From the NCBI GenBank assembly GCA_018334615.1, contig JAGXLP010000073.1, forward strand, positions 1-6,247: 6,247 bases of DNA, read 5' to 3'. This stretch comes from Candidatus Bipolaricaulota bacterium. GTDB lineage: Bacteria > Bipolaricaulota > Bipolaricaulia > M55B111. A program made the position numbers and the translations under genes. How positions within the stretch are numbered: the stretch's first letter is position 1; each line of letters opens with the position of its first letter. Positions 1-5,953 of this stretch are shown piece after piece. The notes beneath the pieces are model-generated. The model searched no databases, had not been told where the DNA came from, and saw nothing but the letters and a program-made list of their open reading frames with translations.

Positions 1-49
1 AAATAAATTTTATCAGGGGGGTCCGTAACCTCGGATAAGAGGGACTTAA

Positions 50-412
50 TTAACTAGTTTCGTCCTCGTCGGCTTCCTTGTCCTTTTCCAGTATTTCTTC
101 GATCTTATTGAGTCTTTCCAGTCCCCTGTCAATCTTGAAATCAAGTTCCGGGGTGAACCTCGGATTCACTTCGTGGGCGAGATTTGTTCGAAAGAAACCC
201 TCTTCGTCGTTAAACTTCTGCAGGGACTTCTGTTTCTCTTTCTCGCTTCCAATAAGGTCGATATAAACGTCGGCGTACTTGAAGTCTTCGGTAAGCTCGA
301 CGTCCGTTACCGTTGCAAATTCGAATTTTCTGTCCCTGGTGTTTTCGTCAATTATTCTGGCCAGGGCGCGTTTGTACTCTTCCTCTTTACGTCTCTTTGC
401 CTTGCTTCCCAT
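50..412 (-). CDS. rbfA: Ribosome-binding factor A (RbfA)
   Basis: RbfA is a small cytoplasmic KH-fold protein that binds the immature 30S subunit and helps late 16S rRNA 5'-end maturation and cold adaptation. The 120-residue product has the family length. Residues about 33-50 (TVTDVELTEDFKYADVYIDL) match the conserved strand region with its V-x-L-T-x-D-x-x-x-A-x-V-Y pattern. Residues 86-108 carry the signature RFTPELDFKIDRGLER followed by an I-x-x-I-L helix. The usual basic N-terminal helix is present, and the C-terminal tail (about 109-120) is very acidic. The ATG start is supported by GGAGGT at 419-424 with a 6-base spacer. The start codon shares one base with the ylxP stop (TAATG), which implies translational coupling. 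It is the last gene of infB-ylxP-rbfA in this window. Family assignment is confident; the acidic tail is the only oddity. Confidence 0.93.
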   Translation of the reverse strand: MGSKAKRRKEEEYKRALARIIDENTRDRKFEFATVTDVELTEDFKYADVYIDLIGSEKEKQKSLQKFNDEEGFFRTNLAHEVNPRFTPELDFKIDRGLERLNKIEEILEKDKEADEDETS

Positions 413-693
413 TATATTACCTCCGTGGAGTGGTTCTCGATCCGGAGGTTTTTCTCCTTTTCCGTCTCCTTGAGAATTCGGGATAGTTTGCTGTAGTTTA
501 GGTCGCTGCTCTTTGCGATATGGGCAAATCCCAGCGTCGCGGTATTCGGGTCATCCTCTCCATCCAATTCGTTTATGGATATGTTGTAGTTATTCCGAAC
601 TTTGTGGATAAAGGGCTGGAGAATCGAACGCTTTTCCTTGAGGGAACTCGCGCCTGAAAGTATCAGCTTTACCTTTAAAATGCCGATGCTCAT
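412..693 (-). CDS. ylxP: DUF503 family protein (YlxP-like)
   Basis: This 93-residue protein belongs to the DUF503 family, named YlxP in Bacillus, where the gene also lies between infB and rbfA. The family hallmarks are visible: an N-terminal strand GILKVKLILSGASSLKEKRS (residues 4-23), matching the conserved SLK-(D/E)-KR motif, then a helix with R-N-x-(F/Y)-N-(I/V)-S around residues 33-39, and A-T-L-G-(F/V)-A at about 52-57. The biochemical role is not established. Its steady linkage to infB and rbfA suggests a link to ribosome assembly or translation, which is inference from context. The ATG start lies 30 bases after the infB stop and is preceded by a moderate Shine-Dalgarno stretch (AGGGA, minus strand, near 699-703). 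Its stop overlaps the rbfA start by one base. Confidence 0.9.
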   Translation of the reverse strand: MSIGILKVKLILSGASSLKEKRSILQPFIHKVRNNYNISINELDGEDDPNTATLGFAHIAKSSDLNYSKLSRILKETEKEKNLRIENHSTEVI

Positions 694-723
694 TCCAATT
701 CCCTACCGGTAGACCGGGAAAGT

Positions 724-2469
724 TTAAAACGCTTCCACTCTTTTCTTGGTGATTGCCTCTAATGTGTCTCCTTCTTCGAACTCTTCGAAGTCCTCTACGG
801 AGATACCACATTCGTAATCCTCGCCGACTTCTTTTACGTCTTCCTTGAACCTCTTCAGGCTCTCTATCTTCCCTTCGTGCAGGAGTTCCCCATCTCGCCA
901 GACCTTGATTATCGATTTGTTTGTAATCTTGCCTGATGAGACGTAGCAGCCGGCGATGGTTCCGGACCCGGTGATGTCGAAGATCTGCTGAACATCTGCC
1001 TCTCCGATCTTGACATCTTCGTACTGAGGCCCTTTGACCTCACCGATTGCCCGCTTGACGTTGTCGACCAGGTCGTAAATTATGTTATAAGTCTCCGTCG
1101 GAATGTCCAGTTGTTCGGCCTTTTCTTCTGCCTTGTTTCTAATTTTTACCCCGAAGCCAAGCACTGCAGAGTAATTTTCCGAGGAAGAGGCGAGCATTAT
1201 ATCGCTTTCCGATACGTTCCCTACGCCTTCGTGAAGGATCTCTATTTCAATATCTTCAACTTCTATCTCGTTTAGCTCCTTTTTAACGGCGTCAAGGGCA
1301 CCGCGAGAACTGGCTTTTACGACCAGGTCAAGGTTGTCCTTCTCCGCTTGTGCAAAGAGGTCTTCGACTGAGGGTTTTGCCTTGCGACTCTTGATTTTTT
1401 CCTCTTCTTTTCTCTCGTCAGCTATCTCTTTTGCCTCGGTTATATCGTCATAGGCCTCCAGGCTTGAGCCGGCGGGAGGCACGGCATTAAGCCCCATAAT
1501 TTCCACGGGTTTTCCGGGCCCGGCCTTATCAATTTGACCGGATTCGTCGGAAAGTCGCTTAACTCTTCCGTAGGTATTGCCGACGACCAGGATATCTCTG
1601 GGTCTAATGGTACCTTCCTGAATAATTGCGGTTGTCAGGGGACCTATTTGCGGGTCCAGATGGCTCTCGACGATGAATCCGTCAAGTTCCCCTTCGGGAT
1701 CTCCGGTGGGTTCCTCCATCTCGGTTACAAGGCTTAACATATCCAGTAGTTCTTCGACGTTTTCTCCCGTCAAAGCGGAAAGTTGTACCATTATCGTATC
1801 TCCGCCCCAATCATCCGGGGTAAAACCTTCTCTCGCGAGCTGGTTCATCGTCTCCTGGGGATTTGCGTTGTTCTTATCTACCTTATTAATGGCTACGATC
1901 ATGGGAATTCCCGCGGCCTGGATATGGTCTATCGCTTCTCTGGTCTGTTCCATTATTCCATCGTCAGCAGCTACGACAAGTATGGCGACATCCGTAGCCT
2001 GGGCACCACGCGACCTCATAGAGGTAAAAGCTTTGTGCCCCGGAGTGTCGACAAAGGTAAACTCGTTACCCTCCCACTCGAGCTGGTAAGCACCTATGGA
2101 CTGGGTAATTCCGCCCTCTTCTCCCTCCGCTACCCTGGTTTCTCTGATTGAATCCAGCAGGGTGGTCTTGCCATGGTCAATATGGCCAAGAACTGAGACA
2201 ACCGCCGGACGAGGTGGAGCTTTTTCCTCCTCCTCTTCTTCAACTTCTTCCTTTTCAGGGACCTCTTCCCTCTTTTCTGCTACTTCTTCGCCCTCTTCTT
2301 CCCCTTCTTTCCGTTCCTCGTATAGCTCCAGTACCAGACCGTATTCCTCGTCATCCACGGTGTTGAGAGGTGTCAAATCCCCCATACCCATTTCGTCGAG
2401 AATTTCCAGTAATTCTTTGCTCTCCAGATCAAGTTCGTCCGCTATTTCATAAACCCTGTGTTTTGTCAC
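724..2469 (-). CDS. infB: Translation initiation factor IF-2
   Basis: IF-2 is the GTPase that places fMet-tRNA on the 30S subunit and promotes 50S joining. All G motifs are intact: G1 GHIDHGKT at residues 95-102, GGIT at 119-122, G3 DTPGH at 141-145, G4 NKVD at 195-198 and G5 SAL at 231-233. A beta-barrel domain II follows (about 260-345), then a charged linker, domain III from about 367, and the C1/C2 region with GTIAGCYVSSGKI (503-515), SLKRFKEDVKEV (537-548) and YECGI (552-556), typical of tRNA-binding IF-2 C-termini. At 581 residues it is short for a bacterial IF-2. A single small N-terminal IF2_N-like domain (1-50) joins the G domain through an almost pure Glu/Lys linker (51-83). The start is GTG, chosen because GGAGGG (2478-2483) lies 8 bases upstream and the N-terminal domain begins at once. 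A promoter lies at 2505-2533. It is followed by ylxP and rbfA; nusA is not adjacent. Confidence 0.96.
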   Translation of the reverse strand: MTKHRVYEIADELDLESKELLEILDEMGMGDLTPLNTVDDEEYGLVLELYEERKEGEEEGEEVAEKREEVPEKEEVEEEEEEKAPPRPAVVSVLGHIDHGKTTLLDSIRETRVAEGEEGGITQSIGAYQLEWEGNEFTFVDTPGHKAFTSMRSRGAQATDVAILVVAADDGIMEQTREAIDHIQAAGIPMIVAINKVDKNNANPQETMNQLAREGFTPDDWGGDTIMVQLSALTGENVEELLDMLSLVTEMEEPTGDPEGELDGFIVESHLDPQIGPLTTAIIQEGTIRPRDILVVGNTYGRVKRLSDESGQIDKAGPGKPVEIMGLNAVPPAGSSLEAYDDITEAKEIADERKEEEKIKSRKAKPSVEDLFAQAEKDNLDLVVKASSRGALDAVKKELNEIEVEDIEIEILHEGVGNVSESDIMLASSSENYSAVLGFGVKIRNKAEEKAEQLDIPTETYNIIYDLVDNVKRAIGEVKGPQYEDVKIGEADVQQIFDITGSGTIAGCYVSSGKITNKSIIKVWRDGELLHEGKIESLKRFKEDVKEVGEDYECGISVEDFEEFEEGDTLEAITKKRVEAF

Positions 2470-2504
2470 TCAATCATCCCTCCAAACTGAGACCTCGATT
2501 GGAA

Positions 2505-2533
2505 AATATACTACACAATTATATAAGTATCAA
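2505..2533 (-). promoter_or_regulatory. Sigma-70/A-type promoter of infB
   Basis: On the minus strand, TTGATA (2533-2528) matches five of six bases of the -35 consensus. TATATT (2510-2505) matches five of six of the -10 consensus. They are separated by exactly 17 bases. Transcription would start near 2498, giving a leader of about 29 bases that contains the GGAGGG ribosome site of infB. A perfect TATAAT at 2518-2523 also lies in the spacer but has no partner -35. The site implies that infB-ylxP-rbfA can be expressed independently of hypCDE. It is a pattern match only. Confidence 0.72.
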
Positions 2534-2567
2534 CCGACCGGAGCGGTTATCCCCCATCTGATCGGCT
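2532..2567 (-). other. Overlapping inverted repeats between hypE and infB
   Basis: Two alternative stems share one arm. The smaller pairs AACCG with CGGTT (2532-2536 with 2544-2548) around a 7-base loop. The larger pairs 2532-2539 with 2560-2567, eight pairs of which two are G-U in RNA read leftward, and it includes part of the hypE stop codon. No U-run follows in the leftward direction, so this is a poor intrinsic terminator. The shared arm also touches the infB -35 element, so an operator or attenuating role is possible but unproven. Confidence 0.3.
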
Positions 2568-3594
2568 AACAAATTCTGGGAACCGGGTCCCCCAGGGGGG
2601 CTTCCAGAAACCGTCTTCCCCCCACTTCGGTCCTCATGACTACCTTGCCCGGTCTATTTTCGTTTACCTCGCCGATTATTGCTGCGTTTTTTCCCAGCGG
2701 ATTCGTCCTTAATGCGTTAACCAGGTCGGCCGCACTCTCTTTTTTAACCGTGATTATTGCTTTGCCTTCGTTGGCTACTTCGTAGGGACTTATCCCTATA
2801 AGTTCTGCGACGCCGGAGACGGCTTCTCTGATTGGAACCGACTCCTCGTCTATCGTAATTCCGTAACCACTCTTGTTGGCCATCTCGTTAAGAGCGGCAG
2901 CTAGCCCCCCTCTGGTAGGATCTTTCATGGCCGTGACTTCTCCCGATTCCCGGGCCAGCTCTAGAAGACCGTTTAGAGGAGCCATGTCCGAGTGGAGTTT
3001 TGTCTTGAAGGTGAGGCCTTCTCGATACTGCATCAACGCCATCCCGTGATCCCCGATAGACCCCGTAATTACGAGTTTATCGCCGGGCTCCATCCCGGCA
3101 TCCGATATCGGTTTTTCTACCACGCCCAGGCCGGCAGTGTTTATTGCCAGTCCGTCGATATCTCCCCTTGCCATCACTTTGGTGTCGCCGGTTATTATCG
3201 GAACATTTGCTTCCTTGCTTGATTTTTCCATGGAACCCAGTACCCGATCCAGTGTTGACGTCGAAAACCCCTCCTCGATAATCAGGCTGGAAGTCAAAGC
3301 AACGGGATTGGCTCCCATTACGGCCAGGTCGTTTACCGTCCCGCAGACGGCTAGCCTGCCGATATCTCCCCCAGGAAAAAACAGGGGTTTTACGATATGG
3401 CTATCGGTAGTGAGCACGAGAGTACTGCCGCTTTCTAGATCTATTGTTGCCCCATCGTCCAGCTGGTCCAGCCCTATCTCTCCTGCTTGTTTCTTGGTAA
3501 AGGTCGTGAGGACGTGGTCGCCAATTAACCGGTCCATCACCTGCCCTCCGGCACCATGAGTGAGCTGGATGGTTTCTTCCGTGTCGTTATTCAT
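2566..3594 (-). CDS. hypE: Hydrogenase maturation protein HypE (carbamoyl dehydratase)
   Basis: HypE receives a carbamoyl group from HypF on its C-terminal cysteine and dehydrates it with ATP to a thiocyanate. This is the source of the cyanide ligands for the [NiFe]-hydrogenase iron. The 342-residue product has the PurM/AIR-synthetase-like fold: HGAGG at 13-17, the nucleotide-site block beginning TTDSHIVKPLFFPGGDIGRL (62-81), TGDTKV (135-140), GSIGDHG (178-184) and DPTRGG (225-230). It ends in PRIC, so the acceptor Cys342 is present and exactly terminal. The frame is open upstream to 3657, but those 21 codons lie inside hypD and do not look like HypE. The ATG at 3594 overlaps the hypD stop as ATGA and has an AGGAAGG-type ribosome site upstream, so I chose it. 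HypF, the carbamoyl donor, is not in the window. Confidence 0.96.
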   Translation of the reverse strand: MNNDTEETIQLTHGAGGQVMDRLIGDHVLTTFTKKQAGEIGLDQLDDGATIDLESGSTLVLTTDSHIVKPLFFPGGDIGRLAVCGTVNDLAVMGANPVALTSSLIIEEGFSTSTLDRVLGSMEKSSKEANVPIITGDTKVMARGDIDGLAINTAGLGVVEKPISDAGMEPGDKLVITGSIGDHGMALMQYREGLTFKTKLHSDMAPLNGLLELARESGEVTAMKDPTRGGLAAALNEMANKSGYGITIDEESVPIREAVSGVAELIGISPYEVANEGKAIITVKKESAADLVNALRTNPLGKNAAIIGEVNENRPGKVVMRTEVGGRRFLEAPLGDPVPRIC

Positions 3595-4670
3595 AATTTT
3601 GGCCTTCCTCCGTAGCGGTACCAGATATTGCACATTGCCTCTTCGCCTACCATACATGGACCATATGGGCTACTCGGAGTACACTTTTTCTTAAACAGGT
3701 CGCACTGGTCCGGTGTAGCTCTGGCGGTTATTACCTGAGGGCAGAGACAGTTCGGAAGTACTTCTTCTCCAGTTTCTGGATCTATGTCGAATCTGTCCCG
3801 GGCATTCCACTTCTCGTAAGCGGGTTTTAGCGTTAATCCGGAAGCTGGAATTTCCCCGATACCCCGCCAGGTGCTGTCCGTTTTTCTGAATACCTTTTTG
3901 ATAAGTTCTCGGGATTTCTCGTTTCCTTCGTAGTCCACGGCCCGGGTATATCCATTTTCGGCTTTTGGATCATTATTAGAAACCTGTTTAAGAATGAGAG
4001 CAAGAGCGTAAAGTATGTCCAGAGGCTCGAACCCCCCTACTACAATGGGGACATCGTAAGATTGGGCAATTCCTTCGTACGGTTTTACTCCGATTATAGT
4101 GGACACGTGGCCGGGCGCTATAAATCCGTCGATATTGTTCCTGGGTAACTCGAGCAGGCTTTCCATCGCCGGCGGAATCAGCTTGTTGCTCGGTAATATG
4201 CTAAAATTATCGGGTGGATTATCTGAAAGTACTGCGGCAGTCATGGGAGTAGTCGTCTCGAATCCTACGCTGTGAAAAACGACTTGTTTATCCGTATTCC
4301 CCGCGATTTTAATCGCCTCGCTAACGCTGTAAACCAACCTGACGTCAGCTCCCTCGGACTTAACTTCCTTGAGAGACTTCTCCGTTCCGGGAACGTTCAT
4401 CATATCTCCGAACGCAGTTACGATAACCCCGCTTTCGGCTAACTTTACCGCCGCGTCAAGATCCTTTGTTGGGGTTACACATACGGGGCAACCAGGACCT
4501 TCACGAATATCAATTTGATCGGGGAGCAAACTCCGTATCCCGTTCTCGGTAATGGCTACTTCATGTGTGCCGCAGACGTGAACTATCTTTACCCGCCTGT
4601 CCGGAACTTCCCGTTGGATTATTCGGGTTAGCTCCTTCGCTCGCTGCTGGTCCTTGAACTTAAACTTCAC
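3591..4670 (-). CDS. hypD: Hydrogenase maturation protein HypD
   Basis: HypD is the [4Fe-4S] scaffold protein that, with HypC, assembles the Fe(CN)2CO unit of [NiFe]-hydrogenases, taking cyanide from HypE. The 359-residue protein carries the diagnostic motifs: CGTHE (Cys33), GPGCPVC (Cys61, Cys64), GFETTTP (136-142), PGHVSTIIG (186-194) and a cysteine-rich C-terminus. The latter has CLCPQV (Cys308, Cys310), Cys323, Cys330, Cys339 in SPYGPCMVGEEAMC, and Cys347. These supply the iron-sulfur ligands and redox cysteines known for the family. The start is GTG, supported by GGAGG at 4677-4681 six bases upstream, inside the end of hypC. The gene overlaps hypC by 11 bases and hypE by 4, so the three are almost surely translated from one message. 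Nothing is broken or missing. Confidence 0.97.
   Translation of the reverse strand: MKFKFKDQQRAKELTRIIQREVPDRRVKIVHVCGTHEVAITENGIRSLLPDQIDIREGPGCPVCVTPTKDLDAAVKLAESGVIVTAFGDMMNVPGTEKSLKEVKSEGADVRLVYSVSEAIKIAGNTDKQVVFHSVGFETTTPMTAAVLSDNPPDNFSILPSNKLIPPAMESLLELPRNNIDGFIAPGHVSTIIGVKPYEGIAQSYDVPIVVGGFEPLDILYALALILKQVSNNDPKAENGYTRAVDYEGNEKSRELIKKVFRKTDSTWRGIGEIPASGLTLKPAYEKWNARDRFDIDPETGEEVLPNCLCPQVITARATPDQCDLFKKKCTPSSPYGPCMVGEEAMCNIWYRYGGRPKL
3603..3611 (-). promoter_or_regulatory. Ribosome binding site that fixes the hypE start
   Basis: On the minus strand GGAGGAAGG lies within the last codons of hypD. Its AAGG end is 8 bases, and its GGAGG core 12 bases, before the ATG at 3594. It supports the start at 3594 rather than the open-frame ATG at 3657. 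Confidence 0.65.
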
Positions 4671-4908
4671 CTTCTTCCTCCAGCTTCTTATTTTCCTCGA
4701 TTAGCTCGTCGAAAACTTTTAGGGTTTCTTCAGCCTCTTCTGGAGGAAGTTTTTGAATTGCAAAACCTGTATGAATCAGGAGATAGTCTCCCTCTTTCAC
4801 TTCTTCTGTAAGGGTATCCAACCTGGCTTCCTGTTCTACTCCCCCGACGTCGACCGTGGCCAGACCCTCATCAACTGAAAGAACTTCACCTGGAATGGCA
4901 AGACACAT
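4660..4908 (-). CDS. hypC: Hydrogenase maturation chaperone HypC/HybG
   Basis: HypC is a small OB-fold chaperone. It binds HypD while the Fe(CN)2CO unit is made and then delivers it to the hydrogenase large subunit. The 82-residue product starts with the invariant MCLAIPG, whose Cys2 is the iron-binding and partner-binding residue. It contains the family block GDYLLIHTGFAIQKL at 40-54. The C-terminal segment (about 56-82) is a Glu/Lys-rich helix that ends in an acidic tail. The ATG has GGAGGG at 4915-4920 with a 6-base spacer. It is the first gene of the leftward hypCDE operon and is divergent from the dUTPase-like gene. hypA, hypB, hypF and hydrogenase structural genes are absent from the window. 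Confidence 0.95.
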   Translation of the reverse strand: MCLAIPGEVLSVDEGLATVDVGGVEQEARLDTLTEEVKEGDYLLIHTGFAIQKLPPEEAEETLKVFDELIEENKKLEEEGEV

Positions 4909-4937
4909 GGTTTTCCCTCCGGTTGGTTAGATGGTAA

Positions 4938-4943
4938 ATTATA
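4938..4943 (-). promoter_or_regulatory. Possible -10 element for hypCDE
   Basis: The minus strand reads a perfect TATAAT here, which would start transcription near 4931, about 23 bases before the hypC start codon. The hexamer 17 bases upstream (CCTCCA) does not resemble TTGACA, and there is no full TGn extension. Either the promoter needs an activator or another sigma factor, or the match is chance. Confidence 0.4.
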
Positions 4944-4992
4944 ACCTTTAGTTATTCCAGTGGAGGTTGTTTCTGTATCTGGGTCCTGGTAG

Positions 4993-5026
4993 CTCGATTG
5001 AAGGTCGAGATCGCTTTCCCCATACT
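4993..5026 (+). promoter_or_regulatory. Possible promoter and inverted repeat before the dUTPase-like gene
   Basis: TTGAAG (4998-5003) and CATACT (5021-5026) are spaced by 17 bases and each match four of six consensus bases. The -35-like hexamer lies in the loop between the inverted arms CTCGA (4993-4997) and TCGAG (5005-5009), an arrangement that a repressor site could have. Transcription would start near 5033, only about 11 bases before the ATG, which is uncomfortably short because the ribosome site begins at about 5032. Treat as weak. Confidence 0.28.
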
Positions 5027-5043
5027 TTTCTGGGGTGATATAG

Positions 5044-5484
5044 ATGTTTCTCTCTGGGAAGAAGTCAAAAAAATACGTCGAAGGAATTATTCACGACGAA
5101 ACGCAGCTTTCGGATAACGGGGTAGATCTCACGGTGAACGGCGTTGCCAGGTCCACGTCTCCCACCAATCTGGACTTCGGTGGCGGTGAAGAAGACCGGG
5201 GGAAAATTGAGAAGCTCGCTCCCGCGAAAAAATCGGAAGACGATAAGTACGGCTGGTGGAACCTGGAAGGAGGTATTTATATAATTGATTTTAACGAAGA
5301 AATAAACGTGACCGAGGGATTAGGAATCATCGTTCCTCTGGAGCGACTTACGGAGGGTGGTTCTTTTCACGCGGGGATAGTTTTTACCGGTAAGCCCGAG
5401 AAAAGACCGGTTCTGTACGTGAACCCTTCCGGGCTGAACCTGAAGGAAAACGCTCGAATAAGTCGACTGTCTATATGGAGCTAA
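5044..5484 (+). CDS. Divergent dUTPase/dCTP deaminase-fold protein
   Basis: This 146-residue protein resembles the trimeric dUTPase/dCTP deaminase superfamily, closest in pattern to short archaeal-type members. The residues QLSDNGVDLTVNGV (21-34) match the N-terminal Q-x-x-x-(C/N)-G-(I/V)-D-L-x-V motif. Residues 70-85 (GWWNLEGGIYIIDFNE) fit the L-x-x-G-x-Y-x-(V/I) strand before the core, and the C-terminal strands with NARISRLSIW resemble the family's A-R-I-(A/S)-x-(L/I) ending. Two signatures look altered. The P-R-S-S segment reads PLERLTEGG (98-106), and the segment expected to hold the catalytic D-x-G-Y-x-G reads IVFTGKPEK (112-120), without the Asp. It may therefore lack hydrolase or deaminase activity, or use other residues. 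It starts at ATG after GGGGTGAT (5032-5039). lspA begins 13 bases after its stop, with tmk beyond. dUTPase feeds dUMP to dTMP synthesis, which fits Tmk as neighbour. Family level fairly likely, activity unknown. Confidence 0.68.
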   Translation: MFLSGKKSKKYVEGIIHDETQLSDNGVDLTVNGVARSTSPTNLDFGGGEEDRGKIEKLAPAKKSEDDKYGWWNLEGGIYIIDFNEEINVTEGLGIIVPLERLTEGGSFHAGIVFTGKPEKRPVLYVNPSGLNLKENARISRLSIWS

Positions 5485-5497
5485 GGTCGGAGGTAAA

Positions 5498-5953
5498 GTG
5501 GGAAATTTTCACTATCTTTCCATTGCTCTGGGAGTCTTTTTGTTGGACAGGGTGAGTAAGTTACTTGTCGTATCTGGTTATCGGAGAGGAGCTCCGATCC
5601 TATTCCGAGATGGCTTCTTCTCTTTCAAATACGTCAGGAACACGGGAGGAGCGTTCGGACTTTTCCCCAGAAAGGGATTTATATTTCTGATCGTAACGCT
5701 ACTGGCCATCGGGTTGATCGTCTATTTATTGTTTTTTTCGAGCCTTCGCCGTGATCTCACGAACGTGGGCCTTGCACTTATCCTGGGTGGTTCAGTCGGA
5801 AACTTACTGGACAGAATATTATGGGGCGCGGTAATCGATTTTATACATATTTGGCGGATGCCAGTGTTTAACCCTGCGGATGTGGCTATTGTATGCGGTT
5901 CCGGGCTAATTATTTTCGTCCTAGCGGGAGGGCCGAAGTTAATTGCAAGCTAA
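5498..5953 (+). CDS. lspA: Lipoprotein signal peptidase (signal peptidase II)
   Basis: LspA is an inner-membrane aspartyl protease that removes signal peptides from diacylglyceryl-modified prolipoproteins. The 151-residue protein has the expected four membrane segments (about 6-25, 60-80, 87-104 and 128-146). All family motifs are present: LLDR-x-SK in the first segment (Asp17), VRNTGGAFG at 46-54, GGSVGNLLDR with Asn102 and Asp105 (97-106), VIDF with Asp114 (112-115), and FNPAD with Asn125 and Asp128 (124-128). The catalytic aspartates are therefore kept. The start is a GTG with GGAGGT (5489-5494) only three bases upstream, a short spacer, but it places the first membrane segment correctly and no better start is near. 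It follows the dUTPase-like gene by 13 bases and overlaps tmk by 11, suggesting one transcript. Confidence 0.95.
   Translation: MGNFHYLSIALGVFLLDRVSKLLVVSGYRRGAPILFRDGFFSFKYVRNTGGAFGLFPRKGFIFLIVTLLAIGLIVYLLFFSSLRRDLTNVGLALILGGSVGNLLDRILWGAVIDFIHIWRMPVFNPADVAIVCGSGLIIFVLAGGPKLIAS
5926..5932 (+). promoter_or_regulatory. Ribosome binding site supporting a TTG start for tmk
   Basis: GGGAGGG inside the last codons of lspA lies 10 bases before a TTG at 5943 that is in frame with the kinase. The only nearby ATG (5959) is out of frame. A CTG at 5967 behind AAAGGA (5952-5957) is the other option but would remove the residues before LIVFEG. Confidence 0.55.

Noticed and set aside
21..45. Short inverted repeats after rbfA as a possible terminator or a start of a further gene
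   Set aside because: Stems are only about four pairs with alternatives, no clean U-run follows directly, and the minus strand of bases 1-49 has no ATG, GTG or TTG.
703..712. Perfect 10-base palindrome CTACCGGTAG between infB and ylxP
   Set aside because: Several palindromes of this length are expected by chance in 6 kb, and nothing else nearby supports an operator or terminator.
1673..2452. Long open frames on the plus strand opposite infB, rich in Ser
   Set aside because: They are antisense shadows of the Glu-rich IF-2 codons and have no ribosome sites or recognisable domains.
3137..3559. 140-codon open frame on the plus strand opposite hypE
   Set aside because: It lies wholly antisense to well-conserved HypE sequence and shows no family motif.
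3595..3657. A 21-codon N-terminal extension of HypE
   Set aside because: It lies inside the cysteine-rich end of hypD, does not resemble HypE, and the ATG at 3594 has a ribosome site and an ATGA overlap.
4981..5046. A tRNA-like start (GGGTCCT followed by TAGCTC-like D-arm bases)
   Set aside because: No T-arm (GGTTCGA-type) or matching 3' acceptor strand follows, and the dUTPase-like start codon lies within the required length.
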